Shown: in pieces, positions 1-6,675 of the stretch | Numbering within the stretch: the stretch's first letter is position 1 | Layout: every line of letters starts with the position of its first letter | Source: an uncultured Eubacteriales bacterium | GTDB lineage: Bacteria; Bacillota; Clostridia; Oscillospirales; Oscillospiraceae | DNA length: 10,560 nt | NCBI GenBank assembly: GCA_934567745.1 | Contig: CAKTJM010000062.1 | Coordinates: 1-10,560, forward strand | Direction: 5' to 3' | Notes under the pieces: model-generated | What the model was told of the DNA's origin: nothing | Database searches by the model: none | The model's input: only the letters and a program-made list of their open reading frames with translations | Made by a program: the position numbers and the translations under genes

Positions 1-652
1 TCTCGTCCGATCCGGCGCCCATGCACCCGAGCCACGCCGCGGCGAGCTGCGCCATGCCCACGCCGTTGGGGTGCAGCCCGTCCAGCGAGGCGTACTGCAC
101 GCCCGCGGCGGCCAGGTCCGCCACGTGGCAGCCCGTGCACAGCGCCGCGCGGCGGATCCCCTCATTGTACGGGTCCAGCCGCGACCGGAAGTAGGAGAAC
201 GCCTGCCAGAACGGCGACTCGCCCAGATAGCCCGTCACCAGGGTCCCGCACCAGATCGCCGCCGAAGGGTAGGCTGTCCGCAGCTGGTGGAGCATCCCCT
301 CGTAGGCGCGCGTGAAGATCGACGGGTCGATCGACCCGTTCACATCGTTCAGGCCGGTCATGACCAGCACCACGTCCGGCATATGCTCTCCTGTGGCCAG
401 TCGGCGGATCCGGCTCGGGGAGCCGGCCGGCATCGCACCGCCGGGGGAGACGGTGCTCCCGGACCAGGAGTCGTTCCGCAGCAGCGTGCCGCCCAGTCCG
501 CGGATCGTCCGCATCCACCAGGTGTCCTCCGCCGATGCCACGCCCGTGACCGGACCGGCGCTCGGCGCGTAGTACACCCCGCCCGGAGGCGACACCTCCG
601 CGAACGTGCTGATCGAATCGCCCAGCACCGACACGAAACGACTCTCCTGCAT
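1..652 (-). CDS. SGNH/GDSL-type esterase-lipase family protein (3' end cut off by window edge)
   Basis: The minus-strand frame is open from ATG at 652 to the left edge, 217 codons with no stop, so the C-terminus lies outside the window. The N-terminus carries SVLGDSIS with the block I nucleophile at Ser13. WSGST (Gly65) fits the block II glycine, GLNDVN (Asn102) fits block III, and DGLHPN (Asp191, His194) fits the block V Asp-x-x-His pair. A full SGNH catalytic set is therefore present. Members hydrolyse esters, often of acylated carbohydrates or lipids; the substrate is unknown. No signal peptide is visible, so the enzyme is probably cytoplasmic. AAGGA lies only about 4 nt before the chosen ATG; an in-frame GTG four codons upstream (around 664) is an alternative start. 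The gene is divergent from rnfC and no functional link to it is evident. Confidence 0.85.
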   Translation of the reverse strand, partial: MQESRFVSVLGDSISTFAEVSPPGGVYYAPSAGPVTGVASAEDTWWMRTIRGLGGTLLRNDSWSGSTVSPGGAMPAGSPSRIRRLATGEHMPDVVLVMTGLNDVNGSIDPSIFTRAYEGMLHQLRTAYPSAAIWCGTLVTGYLGESPFWQAFSYFRSRLDPYNEGIRRAALCTGCHVADLAAAGVQYASLDGLHPNGVGMAQLAAAWLGCMGAGSDE

Positions 653-698
653 CTCTTCCTTCACTGAGTCCACCACCCAACGACAAAGTTCCGAGAAG

Positions 699-727
699 AG
701 TATACCAGACTTTCCAGCGAAAGGGAA
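699..727 (-). promoter_or_regulatory. Candidate sigma-70-type promoter of the SGNH hydrolase gene
   Basis: Read on the minus strand, TTCCCT (727-722) is followed by a 17-nt spacer and TATACT (704-699). The -10 box is preceded by TGG, giving an extended -10 (TGGTATACT), which would compensate for the weak -35. Transcription would start about 40 nt before the ATG at 652. This is pattern matching only. Confidence 0.5.
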
Positions 728-741
728 GAAATCCAGCGAAA
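713..741. repeat. 10-bp direct repeat TCCAGCGAAA, two copies 19 bp apart
   Basis: TCCAGCGAAA occurs at 713-722 and again at 732-741 in the intergenic region between the SGNH gene and rnfC. One copy lies in the spacer of the candidate minus-strand promoter and the other just upstream of its -35 box. A start-to-start spacing of 19 bp is close to two helical turns, so both copies face roughly the same side of the DNA. Binding by a regulator is inferred, not shown. Confidence 0.4.
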
Positions 742-795
742 AATAGAAAGTTCAGAAATTTTCCAAATGCAGGCCGATTTTCTATGCAAAATAGC

Positions 796-824
796 TGGAC
801 AATTCGACAGTTTGGATCTATTAT
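796..824 (+). promoter_or_regulatory. Candidate sigma-70-type promoter of the rnf operon
   Basis: TGGACA (796-801) and TATTAT (819-824) are separated by exactly 17 nt in AT-rich DNA, each matching consensus at five of six positions. A start near 831 would give a leader of about 76 nt before the rnfC ATG at 907. The leader contains a small hairpin (AGTCT 836-840, AGACT 847-851, loop CCCTGT). No convincing Rex-type operator is visible here. Confidence 0.6.
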
Positions 825-906
825 ATATATGTTTTAGTCTCCCTGTAGACTGATCAACAAAAATGGGGAAAAAGAGAATTTGGCAAGGAAAAACAGAGGT
901 GATGCT

Positions 907-2226
907 ATGAAGCAAATGTTTTACGGCGGCGTCCACCCCGCCGAACACAAGGAAGCTACTGAGCAGAAACCGATCCGTCAGCTGAACAAGGCTCCGGCAC
1001 AGGTCGTCATCCCGATGTCCATGCACATCGGCGCGCCCTGTAAGCCTGTCGTCGCCAAGGGCGATGCTGTCACGGTCGGTCAGATGATCGGTGCGACCGC
1101 AGGCCTCGGTGCGCCCATCCACGCCAGCGTGTCTGGCACGGTCGTCGCAGTCGAGCCCCGTCCCGGCACCGGTGGCGTGCCCACGCTTTCTGTCGTGATC
1201 GAGAACGATTTCCAAAACACCCCTTGCCCGGACTGCAAGCCGCGCGAGAACGTCGATGCCCTGACCCCTCAGGAGATCACCGACATCATCCGCGACGCTG
1301 GCTGTACCGGTATGGGCGGCGCGGGCTTCCCCACCCACGTCAAGATCAGCTCCGCAGTCGGCAAAGCAGATACCATCATCATCAATGGCGCCGAGTGTGA
1401 ACCCTACATCACGGCCGACCATCGTCTCATGCTCGAGCATGGTGAGAAGATCATCGGCGGTGCGCGTTTCATCATGAAGGCGCTCCAGCTCACCCACGCT
1501 TACATCGGCATCGAGGACAACAAGATGAACGCTGTCGAGCATCTCAAGAAGCTCGTCGGCGATGCCAAGGACATCACCGTCCAGGCGCTCCGCACCAGAT
1601 ACCCCCAGGGCGCTGAGAAGCAGCTCATCCAGGCCATCACCGGCCGCGAGGTGCCGCCCGGTAAGCTCCCCGCCGACGTTGGCTGCTGCGTGTTCAACGC
1701 CGCCACCACCGCCGCCATCTACGACGCCGTGGCCCTCGGCCAGCCCGTGTACCAGCGCGTCATCACCATCACCGGCAGCGCCGTCCAGGATCCTGTGAAC
1801 CTGCTCGCGCCCGTCGGTACCCCCTTCTCCCACCTCATCGAAGAGGCAGGCGGCTTCAAGGGCACGCCCGCCCGCGTCATCTCCGGCGGCCCCATGATGG
1901 GCTTCGCCCAGTATGACATGTCGGTGTCCATGGGCAAGGCCAGCAACTGCATCCTCTGTCTGAGCAAGGAGGATCTGCCTGCGACCGATCCCAACCCCAC
2001 CTGCATCCGCTGCGCCCGTTGCGTCAACGTGTGCCCGATGCATCTGATGCCGGTCTTCATGAACATGTATTCCAAGGAACGCCGTTGGAGCGAGGTCGAG
2101 GACTATCGGATCATGGACTGCATGGAATGCGGCAGCTGCCAGTACATCTGCCCCGCCCGCATCCCGCTCGTCCAGCAGTTCCGCACCGCGAAGTTCGCCA
2201 TCCGTCAGGCCGCGGCAAAAAAGTAA
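907..2226 (+). CDS. rnfC: Rnf complex subunit RnfC (NADH/FMN-side peripheral subunit)
   Basis: RnfC is the peripheral cytoplasmic subunit where the Rnf complex exchanges electrons with NAD(H). The 439-residue protein has HIGAPCKP (residues 40-47), the GMGGAGFPTH nucleotide/FMN-binding loop (135-144), NGAECEPYITADHR (160-173), and two C-terminal [4Fe-4S] motifs: C366, C369, C372, C376 and C405, C408, C411, C415. An extra CPDC pair is at 107-110. I chose ATG 907 because AGAGGTGAT lies just before it; an in-frame TTG at 880 has no better site and would add nine residues that look non-conserved. It is the first gene of the operon, and rnfD follows after 12 nt. RnfC in clostridial complexes is typically about 440 residues, so this one is full length. 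Confidence 0.97.
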   Translation: MKQMFYGGVHPAEHKEATEQKPIRQLNKAPAQVVIPMSMHIGAPCKPVVAKGDAVTVGQMIGATAGLGAPIHASVSGTVVAVEPRPGTGGVPTLSVVIENDFQNTPCPDCKPRENVDALTPQEITDIIRDAGCTGMGGAGFPTHVKISSAVGKADTIIINGAECEPYITADHRLMLEHGEKIIGGARFIMKALQLTHAYIGIEDNKMNAVEHLKKLVGDAKDITVQALRTRYPQGAEKQLIQAITGREVPPGKLPADVGCCVFNAATTAAIYDAVALGQPVYQRVITITGSAVQDPVNLLAPVGTPFSHLIEEAGGFKGTPARVISGGPMMGFAQYDMSVSMGKASNCILCLSKEDLPATDPNPTCIRCARCVNVCPMHLMPVFMNMYSKERRWSEVEDYRIMDCMECGSCQYICPARIPLVQQFRTAKFAIRQAAAKK

Positions 2227-2238
2227 GGAGGGGATAGC

Positions 2239-3306
2239 ATGGAAGAATATAAGCTGAGCGTTGCCTCTTCGCCGCATGCTTCCTCCCCCATCGGGACGAA
2301 GAACCTCATGCGCGATGTCCTCATCGCCCTCATCCCCGCGCTGGCGATGGGCATCTATGTCTTTGGTCCTCGTGCGCTCACGACGACCCTGATCTCCGTC
2401 ATCTTCTGCGAGATCTTCGAGTGGGGCTATTGCAAGCTGATGCATAAGCCCAACCCCACCGGCGACCTGTCCGCCGCCATCACCGGCGTGCTGCTGGTCT
2501 TCGTGTGCCCCGTCACCCTGCCCTACTGGACCATCATCATCGGCGACTTCTTCGCCATCGTGATCGTCAAGCAGCTCTTCGGTGGTCTCGGCACCAACTT
2601 CCTCAACCCCGCTCTGGCGGGCCGCGCCTTCCTGATGCTCTCCTACCCCGTGCCCATGACCACCTGGGTCGCGGCCGGCAAGGAGAACTGGGTCTCCATC
2701 GTCTCCGCCGGACAGGCCGGCGTGGACTTCACCACCGCTGCCACCCCGCTGTCCATCGACTGCATGAAGGGCGGCGTGACTGGTGATTACTCCCTGTCCC
2801 AGCTGTTCATCGGCAACATCGGCGGCTGCGTCGGCGAGGTCTCTGCGATCGCGCTGCTCATCGGCGGCATCTACCTGATCGCCCGCGGTGTCATCCGCAT
2901 CCGCATCCCCGCCGCGTACATCCTCACCGTGGCCGTCCTCACCCTGATCTTCTCCCGCGCGCCCGAAGGCGTCAACGCGTTCGAGTGGATGCTGCGCGAG
3001 ATCTTCGCGGGCGGCCTGTTCCTGGGCGCCTTCTTCATGGCGACCGACTACGTCACCAGCCCCAACAGCCCCAAGGGCGAGATCATCTTCGGCATCGGCG
3101 CCGGCCTGCTCGTGGTGTTCATCCGCTACTTCGGCGGCTATCCCGAGGGCGTGTGCTACTCCATCCTGATCATGAACATCTGCGTGTGGCTCATCGACAA
3201 GGCCACCATGCCCAAGCGCTTCGGCGTCACGGCTGAGATGCGCAAGGCTGAGAAGGAGAAGGCCAAGGCAGCCAAGAAAGCAGCAAAGGAGGGCGCGGAA
3301 GCATGA
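2239..3306 (+). CDS. rnfD: Rnf complex membrane subunit RnfD (covalent FMN carrier)
   Basis: RnfD is the large integral membrane subunit, homologous to NqrB, thought to take part in ion translocation and to carry a covalently bound FMN. The 355-residue protein has many hydrophobic segments (for example about 26-42, 46-62, 79-112, 198-217 and 226-240). It contains the family signatures NPTGDLSAAITG (72-83) and FLNPALAGRAFLM (121-133). DFTTAAT (163-169) fits the ApbE flavinylation consensus, with Thr169 as the predicted FMN attachment residue. The C-terminus is a Lys/Ala-rich cytoplasmic tail from about 325. AAGGAGGGG precedes the ATG with good spacing. The stop codon overlaps the rnfG start (ATGA), indicating translational coupling. 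No apbE flavin transferase is in this window, so it must be encoded elsewhere. Confidence 0.97.
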   Translation: MEEYKLSVASSPHASSPIGTKNLMRDVLIALIPALAMGIYVFGPRALTTTLISVIFCEIFEWGYCKLMHKPNPTGDLSAAITGVLLVFVCPVTLPYWTIIIGDFFAIVIVKQLFGGLGTNFLNPALAGRAFLMLSYPVPMTTWVAAGKENWVSIVSAGQAGVDFTTAATPLSIDCMKGGVTGDYSLSQLFIGNIGGCVGEVSAIALLIGGIYLIARGVIRIRIPAAYILTVAVLTLIFSRAPEGVNAFEWMLREIFAGGLFLGAFFMATDYVTSPNSPKGEIIFGIGAGLLVVFIRYFGGYPEGVCYSILIMNICVWLIDKATMPKRFGVTAEMRKAEKEKAKAAKKAAKEGAEA

Positions 3307-3845
3307 GCGAAAAGAAAGGTTCCGGCATGGCGAGTCTCGTCATCGTCCTCGCGATCATCTGCTTGGTCGTCGCCGCGCTGCTGGGCGTGGTCAACAGCGT
3401 GACCGCAGCCCCCATCGCGGCCAACAATGAGAAGACCGTCCAGGAGTCCCTCCTGGTCGTCCTCCCGGCCGACGAGTACACTCCGGTCGAGTACACCGGC
3501 GACAACGCCGCCGTGGTCGCCGTCTATCAGGCGGGCGACGCCGGCTACGTGGTCGAGGTCATGTCCCCCAACGGCTTCTCCGGCGGCATCGACATGATGA
3601 CCGGCATCGACCCCGACGGTGCCGTCACCGGCATCGCCGTCATCTCCCACGCGGAGACCTCCGGCCTGGGCTCCAAGGCGCAGACCGATAAGGATTGGCA
3701 GGCGCAGTTCGTCGGTCTGACCGACACCGCGGCTGTCACCAAGGATGGCGGTACCATCAACGCCATCACTGGCTCTACCATCACCTCCCGCGCCATCTGC
3801 GACGGTGTCAACATCGCTCGCGAGGTCGTGGAAGCACTGGGTTAA
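3303..3845 (+). CDS. rnfG: Rnf complex subunit RnfG (extracytoplasmic covalent flavoprotein)
   Basis: RnfG is a single-span membrane protein whose FMN-bearing domain lies outside the cytoplasmic membrane; it is homologous to NqrC. The 180-residue protein has one N-terminal transmembrane helix (about 10-31), then the FMN-binding domain with ISHAETSGLGSK (114-125). The flavinylation motif is NAITGSTITS (153-162), with Thr159 the predicted FMN acceptor. Position 153 is Asn where the general ApbE consensus has Asp. The length is normal for clostridial RnfG. Translation probably couples to rnfD through the ATGA overlap, and AAAGGAGGG inside the end of rnfD serves as its ribosome binding site. rnfE begins 15 nt after its stop. 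Confidence 0.96.
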   Translation: MSEKKGSGMASLVIVLAIICLVVAALLGVVNSVTAAPIAANNEKTVQESLLVVLPADEYTPVEYTGDNAAVVAVYQAGDAGYVVEVMSPNGFSGGIDMMTGIDPDGAVTGIAVISHAETSGLGSKAQTDKDWQAQFVGLTDTAAVTKDGGTINAITGSTITSRAICDGVNIAREVVEALG

Positions 3846-3860
3846 GGAGGGTCCAAAACA

Positions 3861-4496
3861 ATGAATGTGAAGAAACAATTTTTTGAGGGCCTCATCACCC
3901 AGAACCCGGCGCTCGTCCAGCTGCTCGGCATGTGCCCCCTGCTGGCCATCACGACCTCCATGTTCAACGGCATCGGCATGGGCCTGTCGGTCATGATCAT
4001 CCTGACCTGCTCCAACGTGGTCATCTCCGCCCTGCGGAAGATCATCCCCAACAAGGTCCGTATCGCCTGCTACATCGTCGTCATCGCCGGCTTCGTCACC
4101 ATGGTCGACCTTCTGCTGAAGGCGTTCGTGCCCGCGCTGTCCTCCAGCCTGGGCCTGTTCATCCCCCTGATCGTCGTCAACTGCATCATCCTCGGCCGTG
4201 CCGAGGGCTTCGCCTCCAAGAGCGGCATCGGTGCTTCCGCGCTCGACGGTATCTTCCAGGGCTTCGGCAACATGGTCGCCCTGACCATCATGAGCGTCAT
4301 CCGTGAGTTCCTCGGCGCCGGTACCTTCGGCGGCGGCCTGCTCAACGGCGGCGCCGGTTATCAGATCCTTTCCCCCGACGTGGCTGCGCTGGGCATGGTC
4401 CTCCCCGTGGGCGGCTTCCTGACCCTCGGCTGCGTCATCGCAACGGTCCAGTATTTCATGAACAAGCCCAAGAAGTCTAAGGAGGTGGCGAAGTAA
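3861..4496 (+). CDS. rnfE: Rnf complex membrane subunit RnfE
   Basis: RnfE and RnfA are homologous six-helix membrane proteins with inverted topologies. In recent structures of Rnf and Na+-NQR they jointly hold a membrane-embedded [2Fe-2S] cluster. This 211-residue protein has the paired cysteines of that site at Cys25 (LLGMCPLLA) and Cys108 (IVVNCIILGRAE). It also has the FxGG glycine stretch FGGGLLNGG around 148-158 that is typical of the NqrD/RnfE side, and a Lys-rich C-terminus. TAAGGAGGG precedes the ATG. The stop codon TAATG shares one base with the start of rnfA, which fits coupled synthesis of the two partner subunits. Confidence 0.97.
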   Translation: MNVKKQFFEGLITQNPALVQLLGMCPLLAITTSMFNGIGMGLSVMIILTCSNVVISALRKIIPNKVRIACYIVVIAGFVTMVDLLLKAFVPALSSSLGLFIPLIVVNCIILGRAEGFASKSGIGASALDGIFQGFGNMVALTIMSVIREFLGAGTFGGGLLNGGAGYQILSPDVAALGMVLPVGGFLTLGCVIATVQYFMNKPKKSKEVAK

Positions 4497-5086
4497 TGGC
4501 ATCGATCACTAGCTTGCTTTCCATCGCCCTGGGCGCAGTCCTCGTCAACAACTTCGTCCTGTCCCAGTTCCTCGGCATCTGTCCGTTCATGGGCGTTTCC
4601 AAGAAGGTCGAGACCGCGCTGGGCATGGGCATGGCGGTCATCTTCGTCATGGGCGTGGCGTCCGCCGTCAACTGGCCCATCAACAAGTTCATCCTGGAGG
4701 CCAACGGCCTCGAGTTCATGCAGACCGTGACCTTCATCCTGGTCATCGCCTCTCTGGTCCAGTTCGTCGAGATGTTCCTGCAGAAGTCCATGCCCGCTCT
4801 GTATGAGTCCCTGGGCGTGTACCTGCCCCTCATCACCACCAACTGCGCCGTGCTGGGCGTCGTCCTGCAGAACACCCAGAAGGGCTACTCCTTCGGCGAG
4901 AGCCTGACCTACGGCATCACCGGCGGTGTCGGCTTCCTGCTGGCCATCGTCCTGTTCGCGAGCGTGCGTGAGCGCCTCGAATTCTCCAAGTGCCCGAAGA
5001 GCTTTGAAGGCTTCCCCATCGCGCTGGTCACGGCCAGCCTGATCGCGCTGGCGTTCCTGGGCTTCTCCGGCCTGAAGGTTTGGTAA
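4496..5086 (+). CDS. rnfA: Rnf complex membrane subunit RnfA
   Basis: RnfA is the partner of RnfE in the membrane core. The 196-residue protein is hydrophobic nearly throughout, with the signatures NNFVLSQFLGICPFMGVS (18-35) and LGVYLPLITTNCAVLG (106-121). Cys29 and Cys117 are the counterparts of the two cysteines in RnfE and would provide the other two ligands of the shared [2Fe-2S] cluster. The C-terminus GFSGLKVW is typical of the family. The ribosome binding site AAGGAGGTGG lies within the last codons of rnfE, and the start overlaps the rnfE stop by one base. The gene is full length with nothing unusual. Confidence 0.97.
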   Translation: MASITSLLSIALGAVLVNNFVLSQFLGICPFMGVSKKVETALGMGMAVIFVMGVASAVNWPINKFILEANGLEFMQTVTFILVIASLVQFVEMFLQKSMPALYESLGVYLPLITTNCAVLGVVLQNTQKGYSFGESLTYGITGGVGFLLAIVLFASVRERLEFSKCPKSFEGFPIALVTASLIALAFLGFSGLKVW

Positions 5087-5104
5087 GGGAGGCGAAGAGA
5101 GAAT

Positions 5105-6031
5105 ATGAGTACTACCATCCTGGCCCCGATCGTACTGACGATCCTGGGCATCGTGTTCGGCCTCATCCTGGCCTTCGCTTCCAAGGTCTTCGCCGTGGAG
5201 AAGGATCCGCGTGAAGAAGCCATCGGCGAGATCCTGCCCGGCGCGAACTGCGGCGGCTGCGGCTATCCCGGCTGCGGCGGCTACGCCAGCTCCGTCGTCA
5301 AGGGCATCGCGCCCGTCAATGCCTGCGCCCCCGGCGGTGCGGAGCTCGCCGCGAAGATCGCCGCCATCATGGGCGTCGAGGTCGAGGTCGGCGCCCGCAA
5401 GATCGCCCAGGTGCGCTGCACCGGCAAGGGCTGCGACAAGACCCGCTACGACTATGTCGGTCTGTCCAGCTGTCTGGCCATGTCCCGCGTCTCCTCCGGC
5501 CCGCTGCAGTGCTCCTACGCCTGCCTGGGCGGCGGCGACTGCGAGGCCGTGTGTAAGTTCAACGCCATCAAGATCGAGGACGGTGTGGCGAAGGTCGACT
5601 TCAACAACTGCGTCGCCTGCGGCGTCTGCGTCGATGCCTGCCCGAAGCACATCATCCACATCATCCCGCTGAACGCGAAGAAGTACCTCGAGATCCCCTG
5701 CTCCTCTCAGGACAAGGGTCCCGCCACCCGCAAGGCCTGCGACAACGGCTGTATCGGCTGCAAGCTCTGCGTGAAGTCCTGCCCGAAGGAAGCCATCGTC
5801 ATGGACGGCTTCCTGGCGAAGGTCGATTACGAGAAGTGCATCGGCTGCGGCCTGTGCTCTCGTGCCTGCCCGCGTCAGCTGATCACCCTCGACGGCAAGG
5901 TCCTGCCGCCGAAGCCCAAGAAGGAAGCCCCCAAGGCCGCTCCGGCCGCAGCGCCTGCTGCCGCCCCCGCTGCCGAGGCACCCAAGGCCGAGCCCGCCCC
6001 CAAGGCCGAAGAGGCACCCAAGGCGGAGTGA
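5105..6031 (+). CDS. rnfB: Rnf complex iron-sulfur subunit RnfB (ferredoxin-side) with Ala/Pro/Lys-rich tail
   Basis: RnfB is the membrane-anchored iron-sulfur subunit that accepts electrons from reduced ferredoxin. The 308-residue protein starts with one transmembrane helix (about 5-30). An N-terminal [4Fe-4S] domain follows with GANCGGCGYPGCGGY (C49, C52, C57) and C74. Four more cysteine quartets follow: C136/140/146/150, C169/172/175/179, C216/219/222/226 and C245/248/251/255. C105, C110, C123 and C199 are additional cysteines that I cannot assign with certainty. From about 268 the protein becomes a low-complexity tail of Ala, Pro, Lys and Glu (APKAAPAAAP-type repeats) up to the last residue. 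The start is ATG 5105, after GGGAGG at 5087-5092. It is the last gene of the operon and is followed by a strong terminator. Confidence 0.97.
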   Translation: MSTTILAPIVLTILGIVFGLILAFASKVFAVEKDPREEAIGEILPGANCGGCGYPGCGGYASSVVKGIAPVNACAPGGAELAAKIAAIMGVEVEVGARKIAQVRCTGKGCDKTRYDYVGLSSCLAMSRVSSGPLQCSYACLGGGDCEAVCKFNAIKIEDGVAKVDFNNCVACGVCVDACPKHIIHIIPLNAKKYLEIPCSSQDKGPATRKACDNGCIGCKLCVKSCPKEAIVMDGFLAKVDYEKCIGCGLCSRACPRQLITLDGKVLPPKPKKEAPKAAPAAAPAAAPAAEAPKAEPAPKAEEAPKAE

Positions 6032-6062
6032 TCCTCTGCTGCGGCTGCCCACACCCCACGAA

Positions 6063-6096
6063 AAAAAGCTCCGGGACATGTGTCCCGGAGCTTTTT
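6063..6096. terminator. Bidirectional intrinsic terminator between rnfB and the DUF1540 gene
   Basis: AAAAAGCTCCGGGACA (6063-6078) is the exact reverse complement of TGTCCCGGAGCTTTTT (6081-6096), a 16-bp stem including the A/T tracts with a tiny TG loop region. An 11-bp GC-rich core followed by T5 on both strands makes it a textbook rho-independent terminator in both directions. It ends the rnf operon on the plus strand and lies 24 bases beyond the DUF1540 stop on the minus strand. Confidence 0.93.
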
Positions 6097-6119
6097 GCGT
6101 TTGGAAGCTGGTGAGATGC

Positions 6120-6308
6120 TCAGAAGCCGCCGTTGGACTTGGACAGCTCGAAGGAAGAGCATTCGGTGCAGGCACAGTCCTTGGAGGCCGGGCCACAGGA
6201 GCCGACCTGGATGGCGGAGAGGGAGCAGACGCTCTTGGCGTTGTTGTGGTGGGCGCAGCTGGAGACGGAGCACTTGATGCTGCTGTTGGCGTTCTTGTTG
6301 TCGTTCAT
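6120..6308 (-). CDS. DUF1540 domain Cys-rich small protein
   Basis: This 62-residue protein has seven cysteines: C13, C18, C28, C38, C45, C47 and C50. The pattern IKCSVSSCAHHN ... CSLSAIQVG ... CACTECSSF is the DUF1540 signature, found in short proteins of spore-forming Firmicutes. Their role is not established; the cysteine spacing suggests metal binding, which is inference. The start is ATG at 6308 because GGAGGAA sits just upstream on the minus strand (about 6317-6324); the longer upstream frame is GC-rich filler. It is convergent with rnfB and shares its terminator. The small size, the residues before C13 (Asn/Ser-rich) and the short tail SKSNGGF are all normal for the family. Confidence 0.88.
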   Translation of the reverse strand: MNDNKNANSSIKCSVSSCAHHNNAKSVCSLSAIQVGSCGPASKDCACTECSSFELSKSNGGF

Positions 6309-6423
6309 GGAACGGTTCCTCCTTTTTTGGGATGCCTCTAGTATGTCCGCCCCGCCGTGGATCATACGCGCGCCCGCGGCATAGGATGGGACGTGGCGGC
6401 GGCCACGGAGAGGAGGGAGGACC

Positions 6424-6636
6424 ATGGACCTGCGCAGGAACCAGATCACGATCGGCGAGCTGCTGGCCGACCCCGTCAGCCGCGGCGTCCTGGAGCGGCG
6501 GTTCCCGCACGTCGTGGGGCGGCCGATCGTGGCGGCCTCGGCCCAGCTGACGCTGGAGAAGGCGATGCGCCTGGCGGCGCCGTTCGTCACGCGGCGCGCC
6601 ATCGACGAGGCGATACAGGAGCTGCGCCGCCTGTGA
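6424..6636 (+). CDS. Small hypothetical protein, 70 residues
   Basis: I do not recognise this protein with certainty. An exceptionally purine-rich ribosome binding region (AGGAGGGAGG at 6411-6420) precedes ATG 6424, which makes it a real gene. The 70 residues look mostly helical: an N-terminal TIGELLADPVSRGVLERRFP, then a middle PHVVGRPIVAASAQLTLEKA, then RRAIDEAIQELRRL. The opening IxIGELLxxxxxxxxVLxxxFP resembles the start of DUF1858-like small domains, but the CxxC of that family is missing. No signal peptide or membrane segment is visible. It stands alone, divergent from the DUF1540 gene and convergent with the PF06541 gene. A function cannot be proposed. Confidence 0.72.
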   Translation: MDLRRNQITIGELLADPVSRGVLERRFPHVVGRPIVAASAQLTLEKAMRLAAPFVTRRAIDEAIQELRRL

Positions 6637-6646
6637 GCGGCCGGGC

Positions 6647-6665
6647 CGGGCCGGGGACCGGCCCG
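6647..6665. other. GC-rich hairpin between convergent genes
   Basis: CGGGCCGG (6647-6654) and CCGGCCCG (6658-6665) form a perfect 8-bp stem with a GGA loop in the 39-nt gap between two convergent genes. It has no T-tract on either strand, so it is not a standard intrinsic terminator. It may still stabilise 3' ends or slow the polymerase. Confidence 0.4.
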
Positions 6666-6675
6666 TGCCCCCCCC

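Noticed and set aside
71..667. Plus-strand ORF of 198 codons and minus-strand ORF of 174 codons (162-686) at the left end
   Set aside because: The minus frame that runs open to the window edge carries the SGNH catalytic blocks; these two have no motif and Arg-rich composition.
831..870. Rex (NADH-sensing) operator in the rnf leader
   Set aside because: The expected TTGTGA/TTAACA-type dyad with a central spacer is not present; only a 5-bp hairpin is seen.
880..906. TTG start for rnfC at 880
   Set aside because: ATG 907 has AGAGGTGAT at suitable distance and begins with the usual RnfC N-terminus; the nine extra residues have no family character.
661..2445. Long minus-strand open frame opposite rnfC (594 codons), and similar ones opposite rnfD-rnfB and the MBL gene
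   Set aside because: They are shadows of strongly GC-biased genes: low-complexity, rich in Gly, Asp, His and Arg, without family motifs, while the plus strand carries unmistakable Rnf and MBL proteins.
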